From Ruminococcus sp. Phil11 (GTDB lineage: Bacteria; Bacillota; Clostridia; Oscillospirales; Ruminococcaceae), in the NCBI GenBank assembly GCA_001940925.1, contig MSGZ01000021.1:91090-155089 (forward strand): DNA of 64,000 bases, given 5' to 3'. The position numbers and the translations under genes are program-made. Under the pieces are notes generated by a model. That model was not told the origin of the DNA and did no database searches. It was given only the letters and a program-made list of their open reading frames with translations. This document shows, piece after piece, positions 23,157 through 31,680 of the stretch (its first letter is position 1; each line of letters opens with the position of its first letter).

Positions 23157-25052
23157 TCAGAGAAGCCTTTTCAGCAAGGTCAGATCGGCTGCATTCAGAC
23201 TGCCGTCCGCATTCAGGTCACCGGCTGACGGCGCCGGGAGCACCGTCTCCGGGATGCAGAGCAGCCATTTCCGCAGCAGGACGGCATCTGCCGCGCTGCA
23301 TACGCCGTCCGCATTGAGATCGCCGCGCACTGCCGGGAAGAAGCTTGCGCCGAGCTCGTTCTGTTCAGTATTCAGCTTCGTGAGCGGCACGGACTGTGCC
23401 CCGTCAAAATAATACAGATCATAGCTGCCGTTTTTCGTGCTGCTGCAGATCATGCCGCCCGGAACCGGACAGGCATCCGAACAGTCGAAGCCGGCGGAAT
23501 CAAACGGCATCGCGGTCACTTCCGTGCCGTCGTACTGCATGATCTGATCGCATCGGTTCTCTGCGCTGTACCATTTCGTGAAATACACCCTGTCACCGGA
23601 TGCAACGGGATAATACGCAGTTACGCTGTTTTCACTGAAAACACTCTCTGATTTTCGGGTCTGCATCTCCATGCGCCGGATCGTACCGGTACCGTTCTGA
23701 TATTCCGCATAGTACAGATATCGGCCGTCCGGCGAAAAGCACGGCATGGCCTGCTCCGCAGGGTCGTCGGTCAGCATCGTGACCGCGCCGCTTTCCGGGT
23801 CAAGCAGCGCAAGATCGTACACAAAATCGTCTGCGGCACTGTCCCGGCGGCCGCGCTTGAATACGATTTGCGTGCCGTCCGGCGAAAAGCGCGGATCCTC
23901 GTTCCGGAAGCCGCTGTTCTGCGTCAGGTTCGTGATCCTGCCGCCGTCATACCGGAAAATATCCCATTCGTCCGCCGCTTCGTCGATCGCCATAAAGACG
24001 ATCTGCTCCGGCGTTCTGCCGAAGCTGCCGTTCATCGCATGGACGAAATCTCCCGTGATCTCCTGCGTTTTGCCGTCGGGAGACCGCAGAAACAGGCGGC
24101 TGTCCCGTGCGGCATAATCGCTGTAGGTATGCCATAAAAGCCAGCCCGCCGGGAGCTCTGCCGCAGGCTGCGCCCAGCCGCTGCCGGCATATGTCTCATG
24201 CTGCGGCGTATCGCCCGGTTCATGGAACGGCGTGATCGTCACGCTGTCGATCTCGAACACAGCGGTATCAAAATCCGGCGTGCCCGCCCAGCCCTTCGGG
24301 AACCACAGCCCGAGCCAGAACCGTCCTGCATTCGTCGGGATGTACGTCTCTGCGGTGTGGGTCAGCTTACCGTCAAAATAATAGTCCACACGCGGTTTTT
24401 CGGTATCGCTGCCCGTGTGCCAGTCAAAGCGGTAGGTATGGAACTGCCCGTCCGCCTGTGCGCCGCAGGCGACCGATTTCGTTTTGTAGTCCTGCTCGGT
24501 CACCCATGTCGTGCAGAGCGCGTGGCTGAGGCTGAACGCGTCGTTTTCGTCACGCCCCGGGAACTCAATGTCGATCTCGTGATTTGTGACCGTCAGCGCA
24601 TCGCCCTCGTAGTGTTCCTCATATTCAAATGTCCACATGGCGGAGCAGCAGCCGAGCTCCGGCGCGATCTTTGCGCGGATCTCGTAGCGGCCGGAGCCGA
24701 AGTATTCCTTTGTCGCGATTGCCGCGCCGCAGCGTTTGCCGTCTGTGCGGCGGGTGCCGTTCCGGTTGATTCCGCGCACCGCGCCGTCATAGCGGTTGCC
24801 GTGACCGGTCAGAACAAGCTTTCCGTCCGTGACGGACACATTTTCCGCGATGACACCGCCGTTGTAATCGGCGGTCTTTCCGTTTTCGGTGACTGTGCCG
24901 CCCCAGTTTTTCTCCGCGATCAGCCACTTGTCCGGATCGAGCCGCGTGCCGCTGAAATCATCGGAAAAGACGTCCGCGGGCTCCGCGGAAACAGATGCCG
25001 GCAGCGCGGCAGAGCAGAGCGCAGCCGCCGTAAGTGCTGCAAAAAGCTTCAT
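23157..25052 (-). CDS. secreted GH16-type glycoside hydrolase with beta-propeller-like region and dockerin
   Basis: 631 aa. Signal peptide 1-23 (ALCSAALPASVSA). Residues about 30-275: GH16 jelly roll with the catalytic EIDIEFPG (two Glu around Asp), implying a beta-1,3/1,4-glucanase or related endo-enzyme. Residues about 300-560: TolB/WD-like propeller repeats (FSPDGTQIVF, FSPDGRYLYY). The C-terminus is a dockerin with two calcium loops (GDLNADGVCSAADA and GDLNADGSLNAADL), which would dock it to a cohesin. A GH16-propeller-dockerin order is uncommon. ATG has AGGAGGAC upstream and overlaps the GNAT stop by 4 bases. Confidence 0.92.
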   Translation of the reverse strand: MKLFAALTAAALCSAALPASVSAEPADVFSDDFSGTRLDPDKWLIAEKNWGGTVTENGKTADYNGGVIAENVSVTDGKLVLTGHGNRYDGAVRGINRNGTRRTDGKRCGAAIATKEYFGSGRYEIRAKIAPELGCCSAMWTFEYEEHYEGDALTVTNHEIDIEFPGRDENDAFSLSHALCTTWVTEQDYKTKSVACGAQADGQFHTYRFDWHTGSDTEKPRVDYYFDGKLTHTAETYIPTNAGRFWLGLWFPKGWAGTPDFDTAVFEIDSVTITPFHEPGDTPQHETYAGSGWAQPAAELPAGWLLWHTYSDYAARDSRLFLRSPDGKTQEITGDFVHAMNGSFGRTPEQIVFMAIDEAADEWDIFRYDGGRITNLTQNSGFRNEDPRFSPDGTQIVFKRGRRDSAADDFVYDLALLDPESGAVTMLTDDPAEQAMPCFSPDGRYLYYAEYQNGTGTIRRMEMQTRKSESVFSENSVTAYYPVASGDRVYFTKWYSAENRCDQIMQYDGTEVTAMPFDSAGFDCSDACPVPGGMICSSTKNGSYDLYYFDGAQSVPLTKLNTEQNELGASFFPAVRGDLNADGVCSAADAVLLRKWLLCIPETVLPAPSAGDLNADGSLNAADLTLLKRLL

Positions 25053-25504
25053 ATGTCCTCCTGTTCCCGGTACAGCATCGGCGTGAACCGGATGCCGTCG
25101 ATCAGCTGCTCGGAATCGGTCTCCGCAAAACCGAGATGCCGGTACACCTCTACCGCATAGGGAGAGGAATTGACCGTAAATCCGTGCTTTCCGCAGTCTG
25201 CGCGCATTGCGTTGAACAGTGCTCTGCCGATCCCGCGGCGGTGATAGTCCCCGCGCACGAAAAAGCCGCCGATATGCTGCGGCGGGCGCAGGCAGATCGT
25301 CCCGACAAGTGTTTCGCCGTCGAATGCGCCGTAAAAGGTCAGCAGGCTGATTTTCTCTTTGTCGTCCAGATAGGCGCGGAAGCTGCGCACGCCCTGCGCG
25401 GAATAGTCCGGGGCTTCAAACTGCAGAAAGACCTTCCAGATCAGCTTCAGCGCGGCCGGTATTTCATCCGCCCGCAGACGGCGGATCGTATATGCAATGT
25501 CCAT
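25049..25504 (-). CDS. GNAT family N-acetyltransferase
   Basis: 151 aa. The acetyl-CoA loop is GDYHRRGIGRALF near residue 85; typical downstream features are VNSSPYAVEVYRHLGF. Acceptor unknown. It is the first gene of a two-gene transcript with the GH16 enzyme, with which it shares ATGA overlap; no functional link is evident. Confidence 0.92.
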   Translation of the reverse strand: MDIAYTIRRLRADEIPAALKLIWKVFLQFEAPDYSAQGVRSFRAYLDDKEKISLLTFYGAFDGETLVGTICLRPPQHIGGFFVRGDYHRRGIGRALFNAMRADCGKHGFTVNSSPYAVEVYRHLGFAETDSEQLIDGIRFTPMLYREQEDI

Positions 25505-25543
25505 AGGATGCTCCTTTCGCAGATATGCGGAATTGATAAAAAT

Positions 25544-25572
25544 ATTATATCATATTATCAGGATGATTGCAA
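25544..25572 (-). promoter_or_regulatory. promoter of GNAT-GH16 unit
   Basis: Minus strand TTGCAA, 17-base spacer, TATAAT. The 40 bases around it are nearly the same as those around the promoter at 32808-32836. Confidence 0.7.
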
Positions 25573-25593
25573 TGGAAGAATTGCAAAAAGCGG

Positions 25594-25622
25594 TTGACGA
25601 TATTCCTGCATTGTGCTATAAT
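25594..25622 (+). promoter_or_regulatory. promoter of the macro-domain gene
   Basis: TTGACG, 17-base spacer, TATAAT, divergent from the GNAT promoter. Confidence 0.75.
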
Positions 25623-25674
25623 TTCATTAGTAAGGCGCGGAATGCCGCGGCAGATTGGATTGCAGGAGGTGCCT

Positions 25675-26694
25675 ATGCCGTTTCAGATCATCCGGAACGA
25701 TATCACAAAGGTCCGTGCCGATGTGATTGTCAACACCGCGAACCCGAAGCCCCGGTTCGGCAGCGGAACAGACAGTGCCATCTACGCCGCAGCCGGTGCG
25801 GAGCAGCTGCTCGCGGAACGAAAAAAGATCGGGGACATTGCGCCCGGACAGGCAGCGGTCACGCCTGCGTTCCGTCTGCCTGCGAAATATATCATTCACA
25901 CAGTCGGGCCGGTCTGGCTGGACGGGCAGCACGGCGAGCAGGATATTCTGCGTGCCTGCTACGAAAACACGCTTTCGCTCGCCGCAGAGCTGAAGGCGGA
26001 GAGCATCGCGTTTCCGCTGATCGCGACCGGCGTTTACGGTTTCCCGAAGGAGGCTGCGCTGAATATCGCGCTTTCGGAGATCGGCAAGTTCCTGCTGACG
26101 CATGAGATGAACGTGATCCTTGTCGTGCTCGGGGAGGAGGCGTTCGCGCTCTCGGAAAAGCTCGTCGGCTCGATCGACGCCTATCTCGACGCGCATCAGG
26201 TGCGGGCACTGGAAGCGGCCGAATACGCAAGCGACCGGATCCTCGAATCGCACAGCAGACGCCGCGCTTCGCGGCTGTATGAAAAAAAGCCTGCTGTGTA
26301 TCATAACAGCATCGGCAATGCCGTCAAGCCGCTGGAGCAGGTGCTCAGCGACGCGGGCGATACCTTTCAGCAGCGGCTCTTTCAGCTGATCGACAAAAGC
26401 GGCATGGACGATGTGACCGTCTACAAAAAAGCGAACATTGACCGCAAGGTCTTTTCGCGCATCCGCTGCAAGGCGGACTATAAGCCGACCAAGAAAACCG
26501 CTGTTGCACTGGCGGTCGCGCTGCGGCTCAGCCTGCCTGAGATGCGCGGCCTGCTGGCCTGTGCCGGCATCGCGTTTTCCCCGAGCGACAAATTCGATCT
26601 CATCGTCACATACTGCGTACAGAACGGCATCTACGATATCTTTGAGATCAACGCCGTGCTGTTTCGGTACGGCCAGCCGATCCTCGGCGCATAA
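25675..26694 (+). CDS. macro-domain protein with C-terminal helical domain
   Basis: 339 aa. Residues 1-165 form a macro domain (ADVIVNTANPKPRFGSGTDSAIYAAAG, TVGPVWLDG, FPLIATGVYGFPKEAA) able to bind or hydrolyse ADP-ribose derivatives. Residues about 240-339 form a separate domain (DDVTVYKKANIDRKVFSRIRCK, KPTKKTAVALAVALRLSLPEM) that looks like a Cro/XRE-type helical fold with a shortened recognition unit. The start is ATG 25675 because AGGAGG lies 5 bases before it; the frame is open further upstream. The combination recurs in Firmicutes, in my recollection, without a settled function. Confidence 0.88.
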   Translation: MPFQIIRNDITKVRADVIVNTANPKPRFGSGTDSAIYAAAGAEQLLAERKKIGDIAPGQAAVTPAFRLPAKYIIHTVGPVWLDGQHGEQDILRACYENTLSLAAELKAESIAFPLIATGVYGFPKEAALNIALSEIGKFLLTHEMNVILVVLGEEAFALSEKLVGSIDAYLDAHQVRALEAAEYASDRILESHSRRRASRLYEKKPAVYHNSIGNAVKPLEQVLSDAGDTFQQRLFQLIDKSGMDDVTVYKKANIDRKVFSRIRCKADYKPTKKTAVALAVALRLSLPEMRGLLACAGIAFSPSDKFDLIVTYCVQNGIYDIFEINAVLFRYGQPILGA

Positions 26695-26731
26695 CTGTAC
26701 TATAGTAATACAGACGCAAAGGAGCCTCACC

Positions 26732-28744
26732 ATGAAACATGCAAGAGCATTCGCATTCCTGCTTCCGTTCATCATCCTGTGTTCCGTCTGCATGACGTTT
26801 TCATCTGCCTCTGCCGCTGAAATGTATTTCAAAGCGGTGCCTGTTCCGCATCCGGAAAACGGTATCATCACGCTCGAAAACAATCAGAAATGGTACAGGG
26901 TCAGGGGCGATTTTGAGGACTGTTCCAGCTATCTTCTGACCGTCCGGAACGAAGCAGGCGAGGAGCTGCTTCTCACGCTGACGGACGACGACGAGAGCCG
27001 GAATATCTGGTATTATTACCGCATCAGCATGACGTCCAGCGATGCACCGCGGGTCGCCTCGCTGACCTCCGGCGGCTATACACTTTCCTGCGGCGAGGGC
27101 AGGCTGCTTCCGTATCTCTACGGTTCGACGTCGGATGACCGCGCATGGGAAAAGGACGGCAGCGCACTCTGCTTCATCGGCAATGACGGGCGGCATTATC
27201 TGAAATATGATGCGGATGCCGCGGAGCCCTTCACCTTTACCGGGAACAAAGCCGAAGCCGCCGCAGTCGAGCTCTATGCCTGCGCCAATCCGTTCGGCCG
27301 CTGCATCGTGCAGCAGCCCGCCGCGGAATCCTACGCGGTCGAGGGCAGCGGCTATCCGGCACCGGTGTTCACGGTCGGGCTTGCCGACGTCATTCCGGAC
27401 AGCATTCAGTGGGTCGTGGACGGCGAGCTGCAGTCCTGCACCGGAACGTCCCTGACGGCGGATTCCCTTGCGGGTCAGCCTGCCGGGATCCACAGCGTAC
27501 AGTGCCGGGTCACTGCACATGATAAGGAAGGCTATTATTACAGCGAGCAGTCGGCAGAAGCGGCCTTCATCATTGCAAAGGGCGTTGTGCCGGATTCGGT
27601 GCTGACGTTTTCGGATGTGCATGAGGAATACGGCCTCATCACCGATTCGATCGGTCAGGTCATGCAGCAGACCGGCGGGTATCTTCCGGCACTGGTCATC
27701 TGCACCGGCGATCTTGTCAACGGGCCGACCGTCGCACGGGACAGGGAACTGAACCGGTATTTCCCGCAGCTTGTTCCGCATCTCGGCGGACTGGACACGG
27801 TCTATGTCGGCGGAAATCATGATTCCGGCGAGGCGGCGTCGGTCATGTCGGTCAAAGCAGGGCTCGGCGCGGAGAAGAACCTCCCCGCAGCGGGCGGCGT
27901 GATTTTCCGCGGCGAATCGGAGGCGGTCAGGAATGCCCGCAGCAGCCGCGATGCCAAAAGCATCCTCACCTACGGCATCAACTATGAGGGCGTTGTCAAA
28001 GAGATCAACGGCGCGCCGCATTACACGTATGAATCCGTCATTCCCGCAGTCGAACGCTTTTTGCAGGAGACTGCCGCGCAGTATCACGGCGAGCTGGTCA
28101 TTATCTCCGCGCATTCCGGGCTCCATGTGGTCGGTCAGCAGACGGATCGCCTTGCAGACAGCAAATACGATCCGATCTACAGCTGGACAGGCGCGAACAT
28201 GTATAATGTGGATATGTCCTATGAGCTGGCAGAAACGATCAACCGCTATGCCGAGCAGTACAATATGGATATCATGTATATCTACGGACACAATCATTCC
28301 AGAGGCGAAACGGAGATGTTCCTGACCGACGGCGACACGCTGATCTGCCCGCGGCGGTATTCCGACCGCAGTGCCGAAAACCTGACGCTGCATTTCACCT
28401 ATACGCACGCCGGATACCTCGACACGACGATCGGCAGCGCCTACAAAAAGTTCTCGTTCATCGTCCGGGACGGTGACAGGTTCCGTTATGACCTGATCCG
28501 CGCCGACGGTATGCATATCCGGCATGAGGATATCCCGGTGAAGCATCCGTATGAAGCACCTGCCGAAACGACAGCCGCCCCCGCCGATGCCGGCACAACG
28601 GCAGTCAGCACGCAGACGACGGCTTCTGCGGCAAAGGCGGCCGCACCGGAAACCGGAGACCGTCTGCCGGCCGTGCTGTTTGCGGTTCCGTTTGTCCTTG
28701 CTCTGGCAGCGGGCGTCAGAACGCGCGCACGGAGCGGTTCCTGA
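26732..28744 (+). CDS. surface metallophosphoesterase with sortase-like C-terminus
   Basis: 670 aa. Signal peptide 1-28, an N-terminal beta-rich region (to about 270), then a calcineurin-like phosphoesterase with all metal motifs: FSDVHEEYG, CTGDLVNGP, VGGNHDSGE, ISAHSG, YGHNHSRG. A Thr/Ala linker follows, then APETGDRL, a hydrophobic helix and the basic tail RTRARSGS, i.e. an LPxTG-like sorting signal with Ala in the first position. Probably wall-attached; substrate unknown. Ribosome site AAAGGAG. It is separated from the macro gene by 37 bases and may be co-transcribed. Confidence 0.88.
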   Translation: MKHARAFAFLLPFIILCSVCMTFSSASAAEMYFKAVPVPHPENGIITLENNQKWYRVRGDFEDCSSYLLTVRNEAGEELLLTLTDDDESRNIWYYYRISMTSSDAPRVASLTSGGYTLSCGEGRLLPYLYGSTSDDRAWEKDGSALCFIGNDGRHYLKYDADAAEPFTFTGNKAEAAAVELYACANPFGRCIVQQPAAESYAVEGSGYPAPVFTVGLADVIPDSIQWVVDGELQSCTGTSLTADSLAGQPAGIHSVQCRVTAHDKEGYYYSEQSAEAAFIIAKGVVPDSVLTFSDVHEEYGLITDSIGQVMQQTGGYLPALVICTGDLVNGPTVARDRELNRYFPQLVPHLGGLDTVYVGGNHDSGEAASVMSVKAGLGAEKNLPAAGGVIFRGESEAVRNARSSRDAKSILTYGINYEGVVKEINGAPHYTYESVIPAVERFLQETAAQYHGELVIISAHSGLHVVGQQTDRLADSKYDPIYSWTGANMYNVDMSYELAETINRYAEQYNMDIMYIYGHNHSRGETEMFLTDGDTLICPRRYSDRSAENLTLHFTYTHAGYLDTTIGSAYKKFSFIVRDGDRFRYDLIRADGMHIRHEDIPVKHPYEAPAETTAAPADAGTTAVSTQTTASAAKAAAPETGDRLPAVLFAVPFVLALAAGVRTRARSGS

Positions 28745-28754
28745 TAAAAAGAAA

Positions 28755-28993
28755 GGACGCTGATCACAGCATCAGCGTTCCGGCTTGTGGGGAAACCTCC
28801 GGCGAGCAAAAAATAAAGTTTTCGGTCGCGGCAGTTTATCTGACGCTGGCCTTCTTTCAAAAGGCTTGCGGGTCGAGGGCAGAGCCCTCGTCGCCCTCCG
28901 CAGAGGGCGAAATTCCTCTGTGTTCAAGAGCTCGGCGGGCTTGGGGACCTGCGATAGAGGTCCCCATTCTACAATAGCATCCGCGCAGCGGAT
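28755..28993. repeat. non-coding array of consecutive hairpins
   Basis: The 312-base gap between the phosphoesterase and gltX has no convincing ORF. It holds five short perfect hairpins in a row: GGACGCTGAT at 28755, GAGGGC/GCCCTC at 28875-28889, GCCCTC/GAGGGC at 28893-28908, GGGGACC/GGTCCCC at 28943-28965 and ATCCGC/GCGGAT at 28979-28993, the last followed by a T run. This looks like an extragenic repeat element or a structured RNA rather than a simple terminator. Copy number in the genome is not visible here. Confidence 0.6.
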
Positions 28994-29017
28994 ACCTTTT
29001 TCTACTTCTGCAAACTG

Positions 29018-29051
29018 AAAGGACGCTGATGCAGATATCAGCGTCCTTTTT
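29018..29051. terminator. bidirectional terminator 3' of gltX
   Basis: AAAGGACGCTGAT with its complement, 6-base loop, T5 on the plus strand. The stem repeats the GGACGCTGAT of the hairpin at 28755. Confidence 0.75.
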
Positions 29052-29056
29052 GTAAT

Positions 29057-30697
29057 TTATGATTCCTTATATTCCGTCAGCCGGCGGCGGGTCTCCTCCT
29101 CGCCGAGCACATGGCTGATCTCCCAGAGGTCGGGCGCGTTCTGTCTGCCGGTCACGGCGACGCGCATCAGGTTCGTCACATCGACAATGCTGCCCGGATA
29201 CAGCTCCGGATTTTTCTTGTATTTCTTCGGCTGCACCGCAAATCCGAGATCGTCGGTCAGCTGCCGCACCTTTGCGAACCATTCCTCCTGCGTATCCGCA
29301 AAGTCCAGCGTATCGAGATACCGCGTCAGAATCTCCTGCCTGTATTCCGCCGTGATGTTTTCCGGACAGCCGTCCTCGCGGACAAAGGTCTCCGGATCGT
29401 AGAACGAGAGGAACTTTGCGGCATCCTTCCAGTTTCCGTAGTCCTTCCGCGGCTTGTCGCCGCCTCTGCCGACATTGATCGCGGCCTTGTAGAAGTCCGC
29501 CTTCTGCTTCATGCGCTCAGCCAGTGCCGCGTCGTAGGTCTCCGCCCATGTCAGCAGCCCGTCGTAGACCGCATCGGCCGACTGGCGGGAGAGGTATTCC
29601 TTCGCGATATTATCCAGCTTTTCCAGATCGAACAGTGCGCCGGAGGTGCTCATCTTCTCCAGAGAGAATGTGAATTCGCGGGAATTTGCATCCGGATTTG
29701 CGAGATGCCACTCCTCGAAGTTGCTGTTCAGAACAGTCAGCAGATACTGCATGACCGCCTCCTGCGGGAAGCCTGCCTCGCGGTAATAGCTGAGGGCAAG
29801 CTCGGGGTCCTTGCGCTTGGAGAGCTTGCGCTTGGATGCGCCGTCCATTTTCATCAGCGTTGCGGTATGGCAGTAGACCGGGCGCGCCCAGCCGAGGATA
29901 TCGAACAGCTGCACATGGATCGGCAGCGTTGCCAGCCAGCTTTCGTCGCGGATGACATGGGTCGTCCGCATGAAGTGGTCGTCGCAGACATGCGCGAAAT
30001 GATAGGTCGGGATGCCGTCGGATTTCAGCAGTACGAAGTCGGTGTAGTTCTCCTGCACCCTGACCTCGCCGCGGATGCCGTCCTGCACGGCGACGGTGTT
30101 TGCCGGATCGCCTTCGGAGCGGAAGCGCAGCACCCATTCGGTGCCCTTGCTTATCTCCGCCTCAATGTCCTCGATCGGACGGTCACGCCAGACTGCGTAT
30201 TTGCCGTAGTAGCCGTAATTTTCTTTTGCAGCCTCCTGCGCTTCATGCATTGCCTTCAGGTCGTCCTCGGTGCAGAAGCAGGGATATGCAAGGCCGCGCT
30301 CAACCAGAGATTTCGCGACGGTCTGATAGAGCTCCTTGCGCTGCCGCTGCCGGTAGGGACCGTATGCGCCGGTCTCGCCGTCCACGGTCGCGCCCTCGTC
30401 AAAGTGTACGCCGTAAAAGTTCATTGCGTCGATGACCGCCTCGACCGCGCCCTCGACCTCACGCTTCTGGTCGGTGTCCTCAATGCGCAGATAGAACACG
30501 CCGCCGGTCTGATGCGCAAGCCGCTCGCCGATCGCGTTATAGAGATTGCCGAGATGCACAAAGCCGGTCGGGCTCGGTGCAATGCGCGTGACGACTGCGC
30601 CCTCCGGCAGATCGCGGGGCGGATATTTCGCCTCGTAATCCGCGATCGTTTTGGTGATATCCGGGAACAGCAGTGCTGCAAGTGCCGTATAATCCAT
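29057..30697 (-). CDS. gltX: glutamate--tRNA ligase
   Basis: 546 aa class I synthetase. HIGH-equivalent PSPTGFVHLGN near residue 40, FYLRIEDTDQKREV, FCTEDD zinc-region, and the KMSKS-equivalent KRKLSKRKD. It is about 60 residues longer than common bacterial GltX and begins with an extra 30-residue segment (LFPDITKTIADYEAKYPPRD), a form found in clostridia and ruminococci. RBS AAAGGA precedes ATG at 8 bases. Discriminating versus non-discriminating charging cannot be told by eye. Confidence 0.96.
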   Translation of the reverse strand: MDYTALAALLFPDITKTIADYEAKYPPRDLPEGAVVTRIAPSPTGFVHLGNLYNAIGERLAHQTGGVFYLRIEDTDQKREVEGAVEAVIDAMNFYGVHFDEGATVDGETGAYGPYRQRQRKELYQTVAKSLVERGLAYPCFCTEDDLKAMHEAQEAAKENYGYYGKYAVWRDRPIEDIEAEISKGTEWVLRFRSEGDPANTVAVQDGIRGEVRVQENYTDFVLLKSDGIPTYHFAHVCDDHFMRTTHVIRDESWLATLPIHVQLFDILGWARPVYCHTATLMKMDGASKRKLSKRKDPELALSYYREAGFPQEAVMQYLLTVLNSNFEEWHLANPDANSREFTFSLEKMSTSGALFDLEKLDNIAKEYLSRQSADAVYDGLLTWAETYDAALAERMKQKADFYKAAINVGRGGDKPRKDYGNWKDAAKFLSFYDPETFVREDGCPENITAEYRQEILTRYLDTLDFADTQEEWFAKVRQLTDDLGFAVQPKKYKKNPELYPGSIVDVTNLMRVAVTGRQNAPDLWEISHVLGEEETRRRLTEYKES

Positions 30698-30729
30698 ATT
30701 ATATTTCCTTTCCGTGTATCAGTATAGCT

Positions 30730-31680
30730 TCAGAATGATCTTCCGCCGCCGCTGTGCGAATGTCCGCCGGAGGAGGAATGCGAGGAGCCGCCTCCGCCGA
30801 AACTGCCGCCGCCTCCGCTGCGGTCGGTGTCGATGCGCGTTTTTGTGGTATGTGTCCGGATGAACATATCATCCCGCTGATAGAAGGTCGTTTCCCTGTC
30901 GCTGATATAATTGGACGCGGACAGCGACTTGGTGAACTTATAGCGGCTCTTGATGACTGCAAAGGAGATCAGTGCCGTCAGTGCCGCGCAGATCGCGCCG
31001 ACGATCAGGCCGACGCCGTAATTGAGTCTGTAGGAAAGGGGCAGCGTTTTGCTGCTGACAAGCTTTCCGTTCTTTTCATAGTAGTAAAGCCCTTTTGAAT
31101 AATCTTTGGTATACGCATTCTTCGGTGCGCCTTGCTTTGCATACGTTTTGACGTCCTCGCAGAAAGCATTGACCGCACCGTAAAGATCGCCTTCCTGACC
31201 GCGCGGCATATAGCTGACGATATGATCCATCATCTTTTCACAGCGGCAGAACGGGTCTGATTCATCCTCATAATAAATAAGCTGTCCCATGCCGCTTGTG
31301 GAGATATAAAGGTAGCGCCCCGATTCGCTGGCAGGCATATCCAGATTCAGAACCAGCAGGGCACCGTCCGTATCAACATCCTGCTGCGGGTTGAACAGCT
31401 CGTCATAGCGGTCATCCGCAAAGGTCATGCAGCTTCCCTTTGACATATTGGAACCGCTGCCGTTCAGAATATATACTGCAACATACAGATTCGCTTCATC
31501 GCTGGCCTGACGAATAATATTGTCCAGTTCGGCCTGTTGTTCCGCATTGAACACACCGTCCGGGTCATAAAGCTTGCAGTTTTTGATGCAGTCCTCGAAC
31601 TGCCGTTCCGCAGAGACCGGCAGGAGCGGCAGCAAAAACAGGCAGAGTGCCGCAAGCAGAGAAAAAATACGTTTTTTCAT
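30730..31680 (-). CDS. TPM-domain membrane protein with Gly/Ser/His-rich tail
   Basis: 316 aa. Signal peptide, extracytoplasmic TPM domain (residues 30-175; YDPDGVFNAEQQAELDNII, the family's opening pattern), one transmembrane helix at about 225-248, then a cytoplasmic segment ending in a low-complexity tail (GGGGSFGGGGSSHSSSGGHS). TPM proteins of this layout are known in photosystem repair and in bacteria of unknown role. The gene overlaps the zinc-ribbon gene by 4 bases; the two form one unit. Confidence 0.9.
   Translation of the reverse strand: MKKRIFSLLAALCLFLLPLLPVSAERQFEDCIKNCKLYDPDGVFNAEQQAELDNIIRQASDEANLYVAVYILNGSGSNMSKGSCMTFADDRYDELFNPQQDVDTDGALLVLNLDMPASESGRYLYISTSGMGQLIYYEDESDPFCRCEKMMDHIVSYMPRGQEGDLYGAVNAFCEDVKTYAKQGAPKNAYTKDYSKGLYYYEKNGKLVSSKTLPLSYRLNYGVGLIVGAICAALTALISFAVIKSRYKFTKSLSASNYISDRETTFYQRDDMFIRTHTTKTRIDTDRSGGGGSFGGGGSSHSSSGGHSHSGGGRSF

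Noticed and set aside
26801-28546. 581-residue minus-strand frame
   Set aside because: Antisense to the metallophosphoesterase; His/Arg/Asp-rich shadow composition.
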